Assembly: GCA_017948555.1 (NCBI GenBank)
Contig: JAFMYY010000002.1
Coordinates: 1 to 64,000 of the forward strand
DNA length: 64,000 nucleotides
Reading direction: 5' to 3'
Source: Cesiribacteraceae bacterium YIM B00369
GTDB lineage: Bacteria; Bacteroidota; Bacteroidia; Cytophagales; Cyclobacteriaceae
In this document: one piece after another, positions 35,301-42,946 of the stretch
How positions within the stretch are numbered: the first letter of the stretch is position 1
Layout of the letters: every line of letters begins with the position of its first letter
Translations under genes and position numbers: made by a program
Notes under the pieces: generated by a model
Told to the model about the DNA's origin: nothing
Seen by the model: the letters and a program-made list of their open reading frames with translations, nothing else
Databases searched by the model: none

Positions 35301-36626
35301 GCCAATTTTTTCTTTCAGCTTAGGATCTTCATTTTTCAGGCTTACATCATCGGCCGATACCCGCAGACGCTCCATTACCTGTTGGGCGGTAAGTTCGGGA
35401 TAGTAAGAGCGCAAAAGGCCTGCAGCTCCTGCTACAATGGGCGCTGCATAAGAGGTTCCGACACTTGTACCGTAGCCACCACCTTTTTTGGTGCTAAAAA
35501 CGTTGTTCCCGGGCGCCATAATATCAACATAGCGGCTCCAGGTTGCATATTCAGATTTTTGGTCATTTAAGTCGGAGGATGTAACAGAAAGTACATTGTC
35601 ATATGAAGCCGGATAAAAATTAAGTTCCTTAGAGGTGTTGCCCGCGGCGGCTACTATTACAACATCTTTTTCAAGCACCACATAATTAATAATGTCCTGA
35701 ACGTATTGGGAGCGGAAGCCCTCACCACCCCAGCTGAGGTTAATTACCTGACAACCTGCGTTAGCAGCATACACCATGGCTTCGTAGCCATTGCTGAAAG
35801 TGCCACTTCCTGACCTGAAAATCTTAATTGGCATATACCGGCATTTGTAGCCGGTTCCGGCTATTCCAATATCATTGTTAGTACTGGCCGAAGAGAAACC
35901 TGTTACCATAGTACCATGGCCCTTTGGATCATCATCGGAAGGGTTATTGTCGTTATCTGCAAAATCCCAGCCCCTGTAGTTATCTATATATCCATCGCCA
36001 TCATTGTCAATCCCATCAATAGGGTCTCCTTCATTCAGGTACAGGTTATCTTTTAAATCAGGATGATTAAAATCCACCCCCGTATCAAGAATTCCAATAA
36101 TAACATCCTGACTTCCCAGTGAAATATCCCAGGCTTCAAAAGCTTTAATTGCATTCAGGTAGCTTTGCTGAGGGATAAATTCATCGTCGGGGGTATGGAG
36201 TAGTTCCGGAAGGTAATAAGGTTCCGCATATTCGACCTCCTTGCTGCTTAACAGAAAGTTTATTGCATCCTGTACATTCTGTCCTTTCTTCAGTTCAAGT
36301 TTAAATACTCCGGAAAAAGGATCTGAACCGCCGCTCTTACGGGCGGAAGAGCTGTTTTTCTTATTGGTTTGCTGCCCGGGGAGGGCAGGGTAAGCATTTT
36401 CAGCGCCAAACCTCCTTGCCAGTTCAGCAGCCCTGTCGCTCACAGGAGTACTTCCGGATAAAACTCTGGCCGTGGAGGAGGGGGAGGATGCCTCCTGAGA
36501 ATTTCCCTTCAGTTTAAAAACCACCACATCAGTCTGCCAGGCAGGCTTTGGCGATGGCTGGGCTTTCAGGAAATGAAAAGCAAAAAGCAGAATTAAGCCT
36601 GAAATTATAGTTTTGTATTGTTCCAA
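32349..36626 (-). CDS. T9SS-secreted subtilisin-like serine protease (S8)
   Basis: 1425 residues. Signal peptide (about 1-23); a propeptide-like region (about 30-150); an S8 catalytic domain (about 165-450) with Asp in GILDTGVDFNHPDL, His in KGHGTMVTGFSSAS, oxyanion Asn in VAAAGNTS, and Ser in GTSYAAPIVAGAAGLL. A Ca-binding-like insert DGIDNDGDGYIDNY follows the Asp motif. The long C-terminal part has beta-sandwich regions, two PKD domains (WFWDFSNGYQSRKQSPKAFF and WQWSFGNGINSDLKEPSQRF), and ends with a T9SS type A sorting domain (AYPNPVKDHLWIKLP, SPGWYMLRFHTTKSVFQS). It is an exported, surface-bound or released protease. Transcribed alone from a promoter just upstream. Confidence 0.93.
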   Translation of the reverse strand: MEQYKTIISGLILLFAFHFLKAQPSPKPAWQTDVVVFKLKGNSQEASSPSSTARVLSGSTPVSDRAAELARRFGAENAYPALPGQQTNKKNSSSARKSGGSDPFSGVFKLELKKGQNVQDAINFLLSSKEVEYAEPYYLPELLHTPDDEFIPQQSYLNAIKAFEAWDISLGSQDVIIGILDTGVDFNHPDLKDNLYLNEGDPIDGIDNDGDGYIDNYRGWDFADNDNNPSDDDPKGHGTMVTGFSSASTNNDIGIAGTGYKCRYMPIKIFRSGSGTFSNGYEAMVYAANAGCQVINLSWGGEGFRSQYVQDIINYVVLEKDVVIVAAAGNTSKELNFYPASYDNVLSVTSSDLNDQKSEYATWSRYVDIMAPGNNVFSTKKGGGYGTSVGTSYAAPIVAGAAGLLRSYYPELTAQQVMERLRVSADDVSLKNEDPKLKEKIGKGRLNMQKALSNAVSPAVRMQEFEVFNGSGPFAFYNDTVEIRMDFKNFLSSTTNLSAEISTNSPYVTILNGTVQLGEIKTLGTFRNTDQPFRIYLHPDLPNDHTITFRLGFNDLNYTDYQHFEFRASGEYLDFKTDKLTLTISSNGNLGYDYDYNLNGIGFRYQNTPLAHNLGLVLAQSDKAVANNMVRVISPAIRNQDFRTRTRLKLFNNSTAYRDARSSFETVTSDSVPFNLLIEQKVLGWKEDEAYSSLIIEYRIINRAGTTINNLHTGMYADFDLAELFRNKAGWDAEHAMGYTHDEHENRFAGLALLTGHSIGYHAVDLASRNGNEAEITDSLTRARKYNFLANGIAKQNAGVKGSGNDVAQFLGGTIPALAPNKSEKVAFALLTASSKEELQKAVLLARERYREYLQSPPVLSRILSCPGMSPTVRGTEGEQYEFYADPFGKELIGNGTSLTLEPVYKDTTIYLASTSQAWKGDIMSAKVTVITPIADFSMSNDTLSINPGETAVLQLLDKSKNADSWFWDFSNGYQSRKQSPKAFFNTPGNYTIHLNVQSMAGCASFASKKVTVVYKNEVPKISNQLLCSPGVTTIQADDGLPFNLFADQEKSRKLFSGITYTSPALSGNTSWYASRGTGAYESDLVPLTTEVFNASINYSFVVDSTATEKYALQLTATATHPEKTARIDWYINGLLKGNGNVLLLPYSTGETTIYAQAIVYYLNGCQAASTQEIRLIASPEPLLSPANVCKGSAVCIRPAAEGIYYFYDDPEKQTILRKGREYTTEPLVADKTLYVTNISGGLESNTATVNILISEGVSGFTTTSDTIPAGIPVRFKSTSGEAVSWQWSFGNGINSDLKEPSQRFDEAGIYEVTLTATNAGGCMETTSKTIVVNHLTGLDAALPSANFPEAYPNPVKDHLWIKLPVSEAGGLLSLTDARGRTIISKVLAKKQESLQLDLHTLSPGWYMLRFHTTKSVFQSKIIKE

Positions 36627-36663
36627 TCCCGTTATAGCTTTTTCTTTTTACCTGTTAATAAAT

Positions 36664-36693
36664 CAAATATATCTTTATTATCCGTTATTTACA
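36664..36693 (-). promoter_or_regulatory. Promoter of the subtilisin gene
   Basis: On the minus strand TATATTTG, an exact TAnnTTTG box, is preceded at about 19-20 bases by CTG or TGT in place of TTG. It lies 38 bases upstream of the subtilisin start codon. Confidence 0.5.
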
Positions 36694-36863
36694 GCTGATG
36701 GGTATTTTACGAAGTGTTCGGTAATGTAAGAAATTAAACAGGTAAAGCTGCTTTTTGCGGCATGCGTTACAAATGCTTCTATTCTTACATTTGGATGAAG
36801 GGGGGGAGGCAGGAGCTTTGCGGGTGCTCCATCGTCGACTGGCCGCGGGGAGCTGATTCAGGT

Positions 36864-36910
36864 AAAAAACAGGCTGCCCCGGAAAATACCTCCGGGGCAG
36901 CCTGTTTTTT
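36864..36910. terminator. Very strong bidirectional terminator
   Basis: Nineteen perfectly paired bases on each side (AAAAAACAGGCTGCCCCGG with its complement), a nine-base loop, and A/T runs at both ends. It closes the fmt-folA operon coming from the right. Confidence 0.85.
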
Positions 36911-37058
36911 GCTTTTAAATATTTCGGCTGGCAGCCTTATTTATTCAGCGTTTAAATTTAGGTAAGTGGCCATTCCTGACGCCACTGAAATTACCGGATA
37001 ACCCTTATTATATCCATTTCAGGACAGAAAGAAAGTAGTTGCCTGTTTTGCCGCCTCC

Positions 37059-37556
37059 TCAGATTTTATCAAGGGTAACAAAAGCATAATCATGTGGATT
37101 TTTATGGTCGGCCTGGTATTCCTCCCTATGGGTTTCTTTCCATTCCTTTCCATCTAATTCAGGAAAATAAGTATCCCCTTCAAAAGATTCTTTAATTTCT
37201 GTCAGGTAAATCCTGTCCACAACCTTCTTTTCCAGTGCCTGCCTGTAAATTTCTCCGCCGCCAAGTATAAATACCTCTTTTTGATTTTGCTCTCCGGCAA
37301 GCTGGAGCGCCTCTTCAAGGCTGTGCACAACCAGTGCGCCTTCAACTGCATAATCTTTATTGCGGGTAATAATTACATTAAGGCGGTTGGGAAGTGGCTT
37401 TCCCATCGATTCATAACTCTTGCGCCCCATTACTACATAGTGGCCGCTGGTGGTTTCCTTAAAAAATTTCAGGTCATGGGGCATATGCCAGATGAGCTGA
37501 TTGTTTTTGCCTATTACTCCGTTATTAGCGCGGGCTACTATAAATGATCTGATCAT
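37059..37556 (-). CDS. folA: Dihydrofolate reductase
   Basis: 165 residues, the usual size. N-terminal IVARANNGVIGKNNQLIWHM, PHDLKFFKETTSGHYVVMGR, KSYESMGKPLPNRLNVIIT, FILGGGEIYRQAL and YLTEIKESFEGDTYFPE are all family landmarks; the active-site acid is the Asp in MPHDLKFF. It reduces dihydrofolate to tetrahydrofolate. Its ATG overlaps the fmt stop by four bases (ATGA), so translation is coupled to fmt. The pairing makes sense: Fmt uses 10-formyl-tetrahydrofolate. A strong terminator follows. Confidence 0.97.
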   Translation of the reverse strand: MIRSFIVARANNGVIGKNNQLIWHMPHDLKFFKETTSGHYVVMGRKSYESMGKPLPNRLNVIITRNKDYAVEGALVVHSLEEALQLAGEQNQKEVFILGGGEIYRQALEKKVVDRIYLTEIKESFEGDTYFPELDGKEWKETHREEYQADHKNPHDYAFVTLDKI

Positions 37557-38473
37557 AATTTGTTTCCTCTTAAAAGATCTTCCACAGGCATTCTCTTTTT
37601 GCCCTGGATTTGTAACTCTTCAATATTTACTAACTGGTCTGCGGCTTTAATGGCCAGAAATTTTTTATTATCTGTTACCAGCTCCCCGGGCTTTTTGTTG
37701 CTTCCTTCTTCATTGGTAAAGCTGGCGGAGTAAATTTTACAGTGCTGACCGTTTAGCTCCGTCCAGGCAGCGGGGTATGGACTCAGCCCTCTTATAAAAT
37801 TGCGCACCTCCGTGGCTGGTTTGCTCCAGTCTATGCGGCAGGTTTCTTTAAAAATTTTAGGTGCATGGGTGGCGGCAGTGTCTGACTGGGGCCGGGACTG
37901 ATAGTCGCCTTCCTCCACTGCTTTTACAGTTTTCAGTACCAGCTTTGCTCCTTTTTCCATCAGGCGTTCGTATAAACTGCCTGCAGTATCGGAGGGGAGA
38001 ATGGGCTCTTTTTCCTGGAAAAGAATATTGCCGGTGTCAATCTCGTGTTTCAGGAAAAAAGTGGTAATACCTGTTTCTGTTTCTCCATTAATAATAGCCC
38101 AGTTAATAGGGGCTGCTCCACGGTATTTGGGCAAAAGGGAAGCGTGCAGGTTAAAAGTACCTATGGGAGGCATATTCCATACTTCTTCAGGCAGCATGCG
38201 GAAAGCCACCACTATTTGCAGGTTGGCACCATAGCTCCTGAGTTCCTCCAGAAATTCAGGCGATTTCAGGTTTGTTGGCTGCAGTACGGGAATATTCTGC
38301 GATACCGCGTACTCTTTAACCGGAGAGGGAATTACTTTTTGCCCGCGCCCTTTGGGTTTATCGGGTGCTGTAATTACAGCCGTTACTTGGTAATTGTTTT
38401 CAACCAGAATTTGCAGGCTTGGCACCGCAAATTCAGGGGTGCCCATAAATATTATTCGTAGATCTTGCTTCAT
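37553..38473 (-). CDS. fmt: Methionyl-tRNA formyltransferase
   Basis: 306 residues. N-terminal formyltransferase domain with IIFMGTPEFAVPSLQIL, FNLHASLLPKYRGAAPINW (catalytic Asn and His) and GETETGITTFFL, with Asp in HEIDTGNIL; the C-terminal OB-like domain (about 205-306) binds the tRNA. It formylates initiator Met-tRNA. First gene of an operon with folA, four-base overlap. There is no deformylase gene here. Confidence 0.97.
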   Translation of the reverse strand: MKQDLRIIFMGTPEFAVPSLQILVENNYQVTAVITAPDKPKGRGQKVIPSPVKEYAVSQNIPVLQPTNLKSPEFLEELRSYGANLQIVVAFRMLPEEVWNMPPIGTFNLHASLLPKYRGAAPINWAIINGETETGITTFFLKHEIDTGNILFQEKEPILPSDTAGSLYERLMEKGAKLVLKTVKAVEEGDYQSRPQSDTAATHAPKIFKETCRIDWSKPATEVRNFIRGLSPYPAAWTELNGQHCKIYSASFTNEEGSNKKPGELVTDNKKFLAIKAADQLVNIEELQIQGKKRMPVEDLLRGNKL

Positions 38474-38538
38474 GCCAGGTGCTCTTTTGCCGTAAATTTA
38501 GGGCTTTGCTCATTGTAAAGAAACCTCTTTACAATACA

Positions 38539-39789
38539 TTATTCCAATGGATACAGCAGGTGTTTTGTTCTGAGTGTTTTGTATTTTTCCAGAGCGGGCT
38601 TCCAGCTCTCCCTGATCTCCTCCTCTGTTGCCCCTGCCATAATTTGTTTTTTCAACTCACCGGTACCGGCCAGAAGATCAAAAAACTTTACAAAGAATTT
38701 ATCTTTCTGCTCCCATTTGTGGTAAAAATCCAGGAGGTAACTTAAATCCAGTTGCTGTGGGGCTGGTGCATTGCGCAGGTCCACCCCATAACAGGTTTTA
38801 TTTTCAAAAAGCGGATTTTTGGCTGCCCCCGGTGTGCTGACAGGAGTAAAGGTAAAATCTCCGAACTTCTGCTCCGGATAGCCCACCACCTGGAAAGGGA
38901 AAGCAGTTCCCCGGCCTACGCTCATAGGAGTGCCTTCAAAAAAGCAAAGGCTGGGGTAGAGAAGGATAGATTGCTGGTTTGGCAGGTTAGGCGATGGCTT
39001 TACCGGTAAAGTATAGGGGGTTGCGTGGGTGTAATTCTCCATTGGCACCACAGTAAGCCTGCACTTTTTGCCGCCTTCGAGCCAGCCTTCTTTATTAATC
39101 ATAAGTGCAAGTTCCGCCACCGTTAAGCCATGCACAACCGGTATCGGGTGCATGCCTACAAATGATTTAAAGGAGGGTTCAAGCACAGGGCCGTCCACAT
39201 AATGTCCGTGAGGGTTAGGGCGGTCCAGCACCAGAAATTCCTTATTGTTCTCCGCACAGGCTTCCATGGCATAATGCATGCTGCTGATGTAGGTGTAAAA
39301 CCTGGCCCCCACATCCTGGATGTCGAAAATGAGCAGGTCAATATTTTTGAGTTGTTCTGCTTTAGGCTTTTTGTTGCTGCCGTAGAGCGATACTATCGGG
39401 AGTCCTGTTTGAGCATCGGTGCCACTGTCAACTTTTTCGCCGGCATCGGCATTTCCCCTGAACCCATGCTCCGGTGTATAAATGGTAGTTACTTCGACTC
39501 CTTGCTGAAGCAGAAAATCGAGCAGGTGCAGGTATTTTGTGTTGTCGGGGAGGAGGGAGGTGTGGTTAATCAGCAGCCCAACCTTTTTGCCCTTTAGCAG
39601 CGGAAGGTATTCTTTAACCCTGGAAGCTCCCAGAACAAGGGGCGCTGCGGGAGCGGGCTCAGCTGCTACGGAATATGAAGAATCTGCAGATCCCTTTTCC
39701 TGCTGTATGGAATTGGCCTTTCCGGAGGGAGAGGCACAGGCGGACAGGCTTAAACCACATAATAACAGTAGAAGGTATGGGCGCTTCAT
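38539..39789 (-). CDS. NamZ-like exo-beta-N-acetylmuramidase (DUF1343), lipoprotein
   Basis: 416 residues. Lipoprotein signal LCGLSLSAC. The DUF1343 domain fills the rest: VGLLINHTSLLPDNTKYLHL, TTIYTPEHGFRGNADAGEKV, LIFDIQDVGARFYTYISSM, LDRPNPHG, FVGMHPIPVVHGLTVAELA and FFEGTPMSVGRGTAFPF. In Tannerella the homologue NamZ cleaves terminal N-acetylmuramic acid from peptidoglycan fragments, so this protein probably works in cell-wall recycling or scavenging in the periplasm. Its stop is 65 bases upstream of the fmt start on the same strand, so the three genes may form one operon. Confidence 0.88.
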   Translation of the reverse strand: MKRPYLLLLLCGLSLSACASPSGKANSIQQEKGSADSSYSVAAEPAPAAPLVLGASRVKEYLPLLKGKKVGLLINHTSLLPDNTKYLHLLDFLLQQGVEVTTIYTPEHGFRGNADAGEKVDSGTDAQTGLPIVSLYGSNKKPKAEQLKNIDLLIFDIQDVGARFYTYISSMHYAMEACAENNKEFLVLDRPNPHGHYVDGPVLEPSFKSFVGMHPIPVVHGLTVAELALMINKEGWLEGGKKCRLTVVPMENYTHATPYTLPVKPSPNLPNQQSILLYPSLCFFEGTPMSVGRGTAFPFQVVGYPEQKFGDFTFTPVSTPGAAKNPLFENKTCYGVDLRNAPAPQQLDLSYLLDFYHKWEQKDKFFVKFFDLLAGTGELKKQIMAGATEEEIRESWKPALEKYKTLRTKHLLYPLE

Positions 39790-39913
39790 AAAGATTTTCT
39801 ATTTTGCAAAACAATTTTTCAGGACAGGTATTAGCCTTTATTGCAAAGATGCTATTTTTCAGGCATCCTAAAAAACAATAGTGGTGGTAACCGGCTAATT
39901 AAAACGTGCAGCG

Positions 39914-41131
39914 TTGAATTTATCGTATTTTATATCCAGCAGAATTAACAGGAGCAAGACCAGTTCTTTCTCCTCCGTAATTCATAAAATTGCTATTGCC
40001 AGTATAGGCTTAGGGCTTGCCGTTATGCTGGTTTCTTTTCTTATTCTCCGGGGGTTTCAGGAAACCATCAGGGAGCGGATTGTGAGCTTTGGAGGACACC
40101 TGCAGCTTAGCCGTTATACAGTTGGAAGCCGGTATGGCGAAAACCCGGTTCCGGCTAATCTTGATTTTGCCCAAAACCCGGAAGAGCACGATTTTATAAG
40201 GCATGTACAGCGCTTTGCGTATAAACCCGGCTTATTAAAAACCGAAGATGAGGTGCAGGGCATAATCATGAAAGGGGTGGGCAGGGATTTTTCAGTGGAA
40301 AACTTCCGGAGGAATATGGTGGAAGGATCATTCCCTGAGTTTACAGATACAGCGGCATCTGCCAGTGTGGTTATCAGCCGGAGAATTGCCGATAAGCTGC
40401 GGCTGGCTGTTAATGATAATGTAATTCTTTATCTGGTGCAAAACCCGCCCCGTTTCCGGCGACTCCGGATAGAGGGGATTTACAGTACCGGAATGGAAGA
40501 TTTTGATGAGTCTCTGATCCTGGGAGATATCAACCTTATCCGGCAGCTCAATAACTGGTCCGATACCCTGGTGGGTGGCTACGAGGTTTTTGTAAAAGAT
40601 TTTGATGCTCTTGATGAAGCGCAGGAGCAGCTTTATAATGCCACCAATTATAATTACTATATAGAGAAAATTACCGACCGCAATATTCAGATTTTTGAGT
40701 GGCTGGGCCTGCTGGACAGAAATGTGGTTATCTTCCTGACCATAATCCTTTTTGTTGCCTTCTTCAATATTATTTCAATTCTCCTGATCCTGATCATGGA
40801 ACGGACTCCCATGATTGGTACCCTCATGGCACTGGGGGCTACCAACAGCCAGCTTCGCAGGATATTTATGTACAACGGTATGCAGATGGTGATTAAGGGG
40901 ATGTTGTGGGGGAATATAACAGGTCTTGGCTTTGGAGCTCTGCAATATTACCTGGAGCTTATTCCTCTCGATAAAGAAAATTACTATATGGATTATGTGC
41001 CTATTCAGTGGAACTGGACCCTTATAGCACTTTTAAACGTGGTGGTTTTTGCAATCTCACTCCTGATCATGCTTATTCCTACCATAGTTATTTCAAGAAT
41101 TCAGCCGATTAAAGCCATTAAGTTCGACTAA
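39914..41131 (+). CDS. FtsX-like ABC permease (LolC/LolE type)
   Basis: 405 residues from a TTG start (no ATG or GTG in frame at a suitable place; the protein begins NLSYFISSRI). Membrane helices at about 29-50, 272-296, 320-345 and 365-395, with a large extracytoplasmic domain between the first two: the four-helix MacB/FtsX permease layout. The motif SIGLGLAVMLVSFLILRGFQ and the C-terminal ISRIQPIKAIKFD match LolC/LolE-like proteins, which extract lipoproteins from the inner membrane. The matching ATPase (LolD) is not adjacent. Divergent from the muramidase gene. Confidence 0.85.
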   Translation: MNLSYFISSRINRSKTSSFSSVIHKIAIASIGLGLAVMLVSFLILRGFQETIRERIVSFGGHLQLSRYTVGSRYGENPVPANLDFAQNPEEHDFIRHVQRFAYKPGLLKTEDEVQGIIMKGVGRDFSVENFRRNMVEGSFPEFTDTAASASVVISRRIADKLRLAVNDNVILYLVQNPPRFRRLRIEGIYSTGMEDFDESLILGDINLIRQLNNWSDTLVGGYEVFVKDFDALDEAQEQLYNATNYNYYIEKITDRNIQIFEWLGLLDRNVVIFLTIILFVAFFNIISILLILIMERTPMIGTLMALGATNSQLRRIFMYNGMQMVIKGMLWGNITGLGFGALQYYLELIPLDKENYYMDYVPIQWNWTLIALLNVVVFAISLLIMLIPTIVISRIQPIKAIKFD

Positions 41132-41141
41132 CCACTAACCC

Positions 41142-41876
41142 TTACTTGGGCTGATATTTCACAAAGAAGGAATTTACTTTCATCTGGATAACCCCGAACA
41201 CAGCCTCCCTGAAAATGTGGCGCGACATTTTGGACTCCCCCTTGTCGCGGTCGGTAAAGATGATAGGTACTTCCTTGATTCTGAACCCCCATTTCCAGGT
41301 GGTGAATTTCATCTCAATCTGGAAAGCATAGCCTACGAAACGGATCCTGTCCAGTTCAATTTTTTCCAGTACTCTTCTGTGGTAACATTTGAAACCGGCA
41401 GTGCTGTCGTGGATAGGCAGCCCTGTAATAAAACGAACATAATAGGAGGCGAAATACGACATTAGCACCCGCGACATAGGCCAGTTTACCACATTTACTC
41501 CTTTTACATAGCGGGAGCCTATGGCCATATCGTAACCTTCATGAGCGCAGGTATCGTAAAGGCGCAGCAAATCCATGGGGTTATGCGAAAAATCTGCATC
41601 CATTTCAAATATATACTCAAATTGCTTATCAAGCGCATATTTAAAACCCAGTATATAGGCGGTGCCTAAGCCAAGTTTACCTTTTCGTTCCAGCAGGTGC
41701 AGCCGGTCCCCGTATTCTTCCATCAGTTCCTTAACCTTGCCCGCTGTGCCATCCGGGGAATTATCATCAATTACAAGAACATCAAATGCACGGGGCAGGG
41801 TGAAAATACGGCGGATAAGGGCCTCTATATTTTCTATTTCGTTGTAGGTGGGAATTATAACGATGCTATCACTCAC
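41142..41876 (-). CDS. Polyprenol monophosphomannose synthase (glycosyltransferase family 2)
   Basis: 244 residues. GT2 fold with VIIPTYNEIENIEALIRRIF, VIDDNSPDGTAGKVKELM, the DXD-like EMDADFSHNPMDL, IGSRYVKGVNVVNWPMSR and GLPIHDSTAGFKCYHRRVLE. This is the Dpm1/Ppm1 pattern: transfer of mannose (or a related sugar) from GDP-mannose to a polyprenyl phosphate on the inner face of the membrane. No transmembrane domain is fused at the C-terminus. Convergent with the LolC/E-type gene, only 10 bases apart. Confidence 0.93.
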   Translation of the reverse strand: MSDSIVIIPTYNEIENIEALIRRIFTLPRAFDVLVIDDNSPDGTAGKVKELMEEYGDRLHLLERKGKLGLGTAYILGFKYALDKQFEYIFEMDADFSHNPMDLLRLYDTCAHEGYDMAIGSRYVKGVNVVNWPMSRVLMSYFASYYVRFITGLPIHDSTAGFKCYHRRVLEKIELDRIRFVGYAFQIEMKFTTWKWGFRIKEVPIIFTDRDKGESKMSRHIFREAVFGVIQMKVNSFFVKYQPK

Positions 41877-41897
41877 GATTGATAAAGCTTAAAGAAT

Positions 41898-41905
41898 CAA
41901 AATTA
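41898..41905 (-). promoter_or_regulatory. -7 box for the mannosyltransferase gene
   Basis: CAAAATTA on the plus strand is TAATTTTG on the minus strand, an exact TAnnTTTG, 22 bases upstream of the start codon. Confidence 0.45.
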
Positions 41906-42172
41906 CTAAAATCCGGCTATTTTAATAGCTTTCCCCACCTGAGATGTCATTTAATTGAGCGGAAAACAGCTTTGTATAGCTTTTTTCTGAAATATCCGTA
42001 ACCGCAAATTGCTTTCATTGGCTGATGATCAGTAGATTAAGTGCTTTTTACTCATTATCATGCTTACGGTACAGCCAAGCTGTTTTTTTCAGGCTGTTCA
42101 ATAGGGGTGAATTCCTTATTTCAATCATCTCTCCGGATGATTAAAGTCATGTTTTTCAGAAAAATGGGTACC

Positions 42173-42180
42173 TACATTTG
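42173..42180 (+). promoter_or_regulatory. -7 box of the nrf operon; decides the nrfH start
   Basis: TACATTTG matches TAnnTTTG exactly. Transcription would start near 42186, leaving a leader of about 14 bases before the ATG at 42200 and excluding in-frame ATGs further upstream. Confidence 0.55.
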
Positions 42181-42199
42181 GTACATAAATCTTAAAGAT

Positions 42200-42847
42200 A
42201 TGGCAGGAAAATTTAAATCCTGGCGCTTCCTGTTGAGGTACCGCCTGATACCACCAAAAAAATGGAGAATAGCTGCCGGAGTGCTTGTAGCAGCATTTAT
42301 TGGCCTGGGTATTTATGTGCTTCAGTTAAGTAATGCGGTTTCATACCTGTCCGATGACCCAAAGGCCTGTATCAACTGCCATTTAATGACCCCGCAGTAC
42401 ATCACCTGGAACCATAGCTCCCACCGCGAAGTAGCACATTGCAATGATTGCCATGTGCCGCAGGACAACATTTTCAGTAAGTATTTCTTCAAAGCAAAAG
42501 ACGGACTTTACCACTCCTCCATTTTCACCATCAGGGCAGAGCCTCAGGTAATTAAAGCACTGGAGCCATCCATCGAAGTTATACAAAACAACTGCATACG
42601 GTGCCACGAAAGCAAAGTTGTTGATGATAAACTAACCGCCTCTGTAAGCGGACATGCTGCCCACATGACTGACCGTACCTGCTGGGAGTGCCACCGCGAG
42701 GTGCCGCACGGAAGGGTAAAAAGTCTTTCCTCGGTAGGCTTACAGATCGAACATATTGAGGTGCATGCCAAGCAAAAAGCCGATGTGCTGCCTCAGTGGC
42801 TGAAGGAAACCATGGAAAAAACAAAAATAATTCCAACAGAAAAATAG
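42200..42847 (+). CDS. nrfH: Cytochrome c nitrite reductase small subunit NrfH
   Basis: 215 residues from the chosen ATG (MAGKFKSWRFLLRYRLIPPK). One N-terminal membrane anchor (about 26-46), then four CxxCH heme-binding motifs: CINCH (Cys57), CNDCH, CIRCH and CWECH. This is the NapC/NirT-type quinol dehydrogenase that takes electrons from menaquinol and passes them to NrfA in the periplasm. Longer open frame upstream is rejected because the promoter box lies inside it. First gene of nrfH-nrfA-porin-ccsBA, with nrfA 99 bases downstream. Confidence 0.92.
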   Translation: MAGKFKSWRFLLRYRLIPPKKWRIAAGVLVAAFIGLGIYVLQLSNAVSYLSDDPKACINCHLMTPQYITWNHSSHREVAHCNDCHVPQDNIFSKYFFKAKDGLYHSSIFTIRAEPQVIKALEPSIEVIQNNCIRCHESKVVDDKLTASVSGHAAHMTDRTCWECHREVPHGRVKSLSSVGLQIEHIEVHAKQKADVLPQWLKETMEKTKIIPTEK

Positions 42848-42946
42848 CAAGATACTCTCCGATACAGTAAGCCGGCAATTAAGCGTAACCCGGGAGGAAA
42901 ACGATAGCCTGGCAAAAAACGACCAAAGAATTTAACAAGAAAGAAA

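Larger units (their letters stand above)
36627..37058. other. Intergenic region with promoter and strong terminator
   Basis: About 430 bases. It contains the subtilisin promoter (36664-36693) and a 19-bp perfect hairpin (36864-36910) that ends the folA transcript. The open frame of 67 codons at 36762-36965 runs through that hairpin and is not a gene. Confidence 0.6.
41877..42199. other. Divergent regulatory region before the nrf operon
   Basis: About 320 bases. It has one -7 box for each direction (41898-41905, 42173-42180) and the 11-bp palindrome CTGATGATCAG at 42022-42032, which might be an operator. The nrfH frame stays open upstream of the chosen start into this region, but those codons precede the likely transcription start. 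No Fnr-type TTGAT-n4-ATCAA site was found. Confidence 0.45.

Noticed and set aside
36762-36965. Open frame of 67 codons
   Set aside because: It runs straight through the 19-bp perfect terminator hairpin at 36864-36910.
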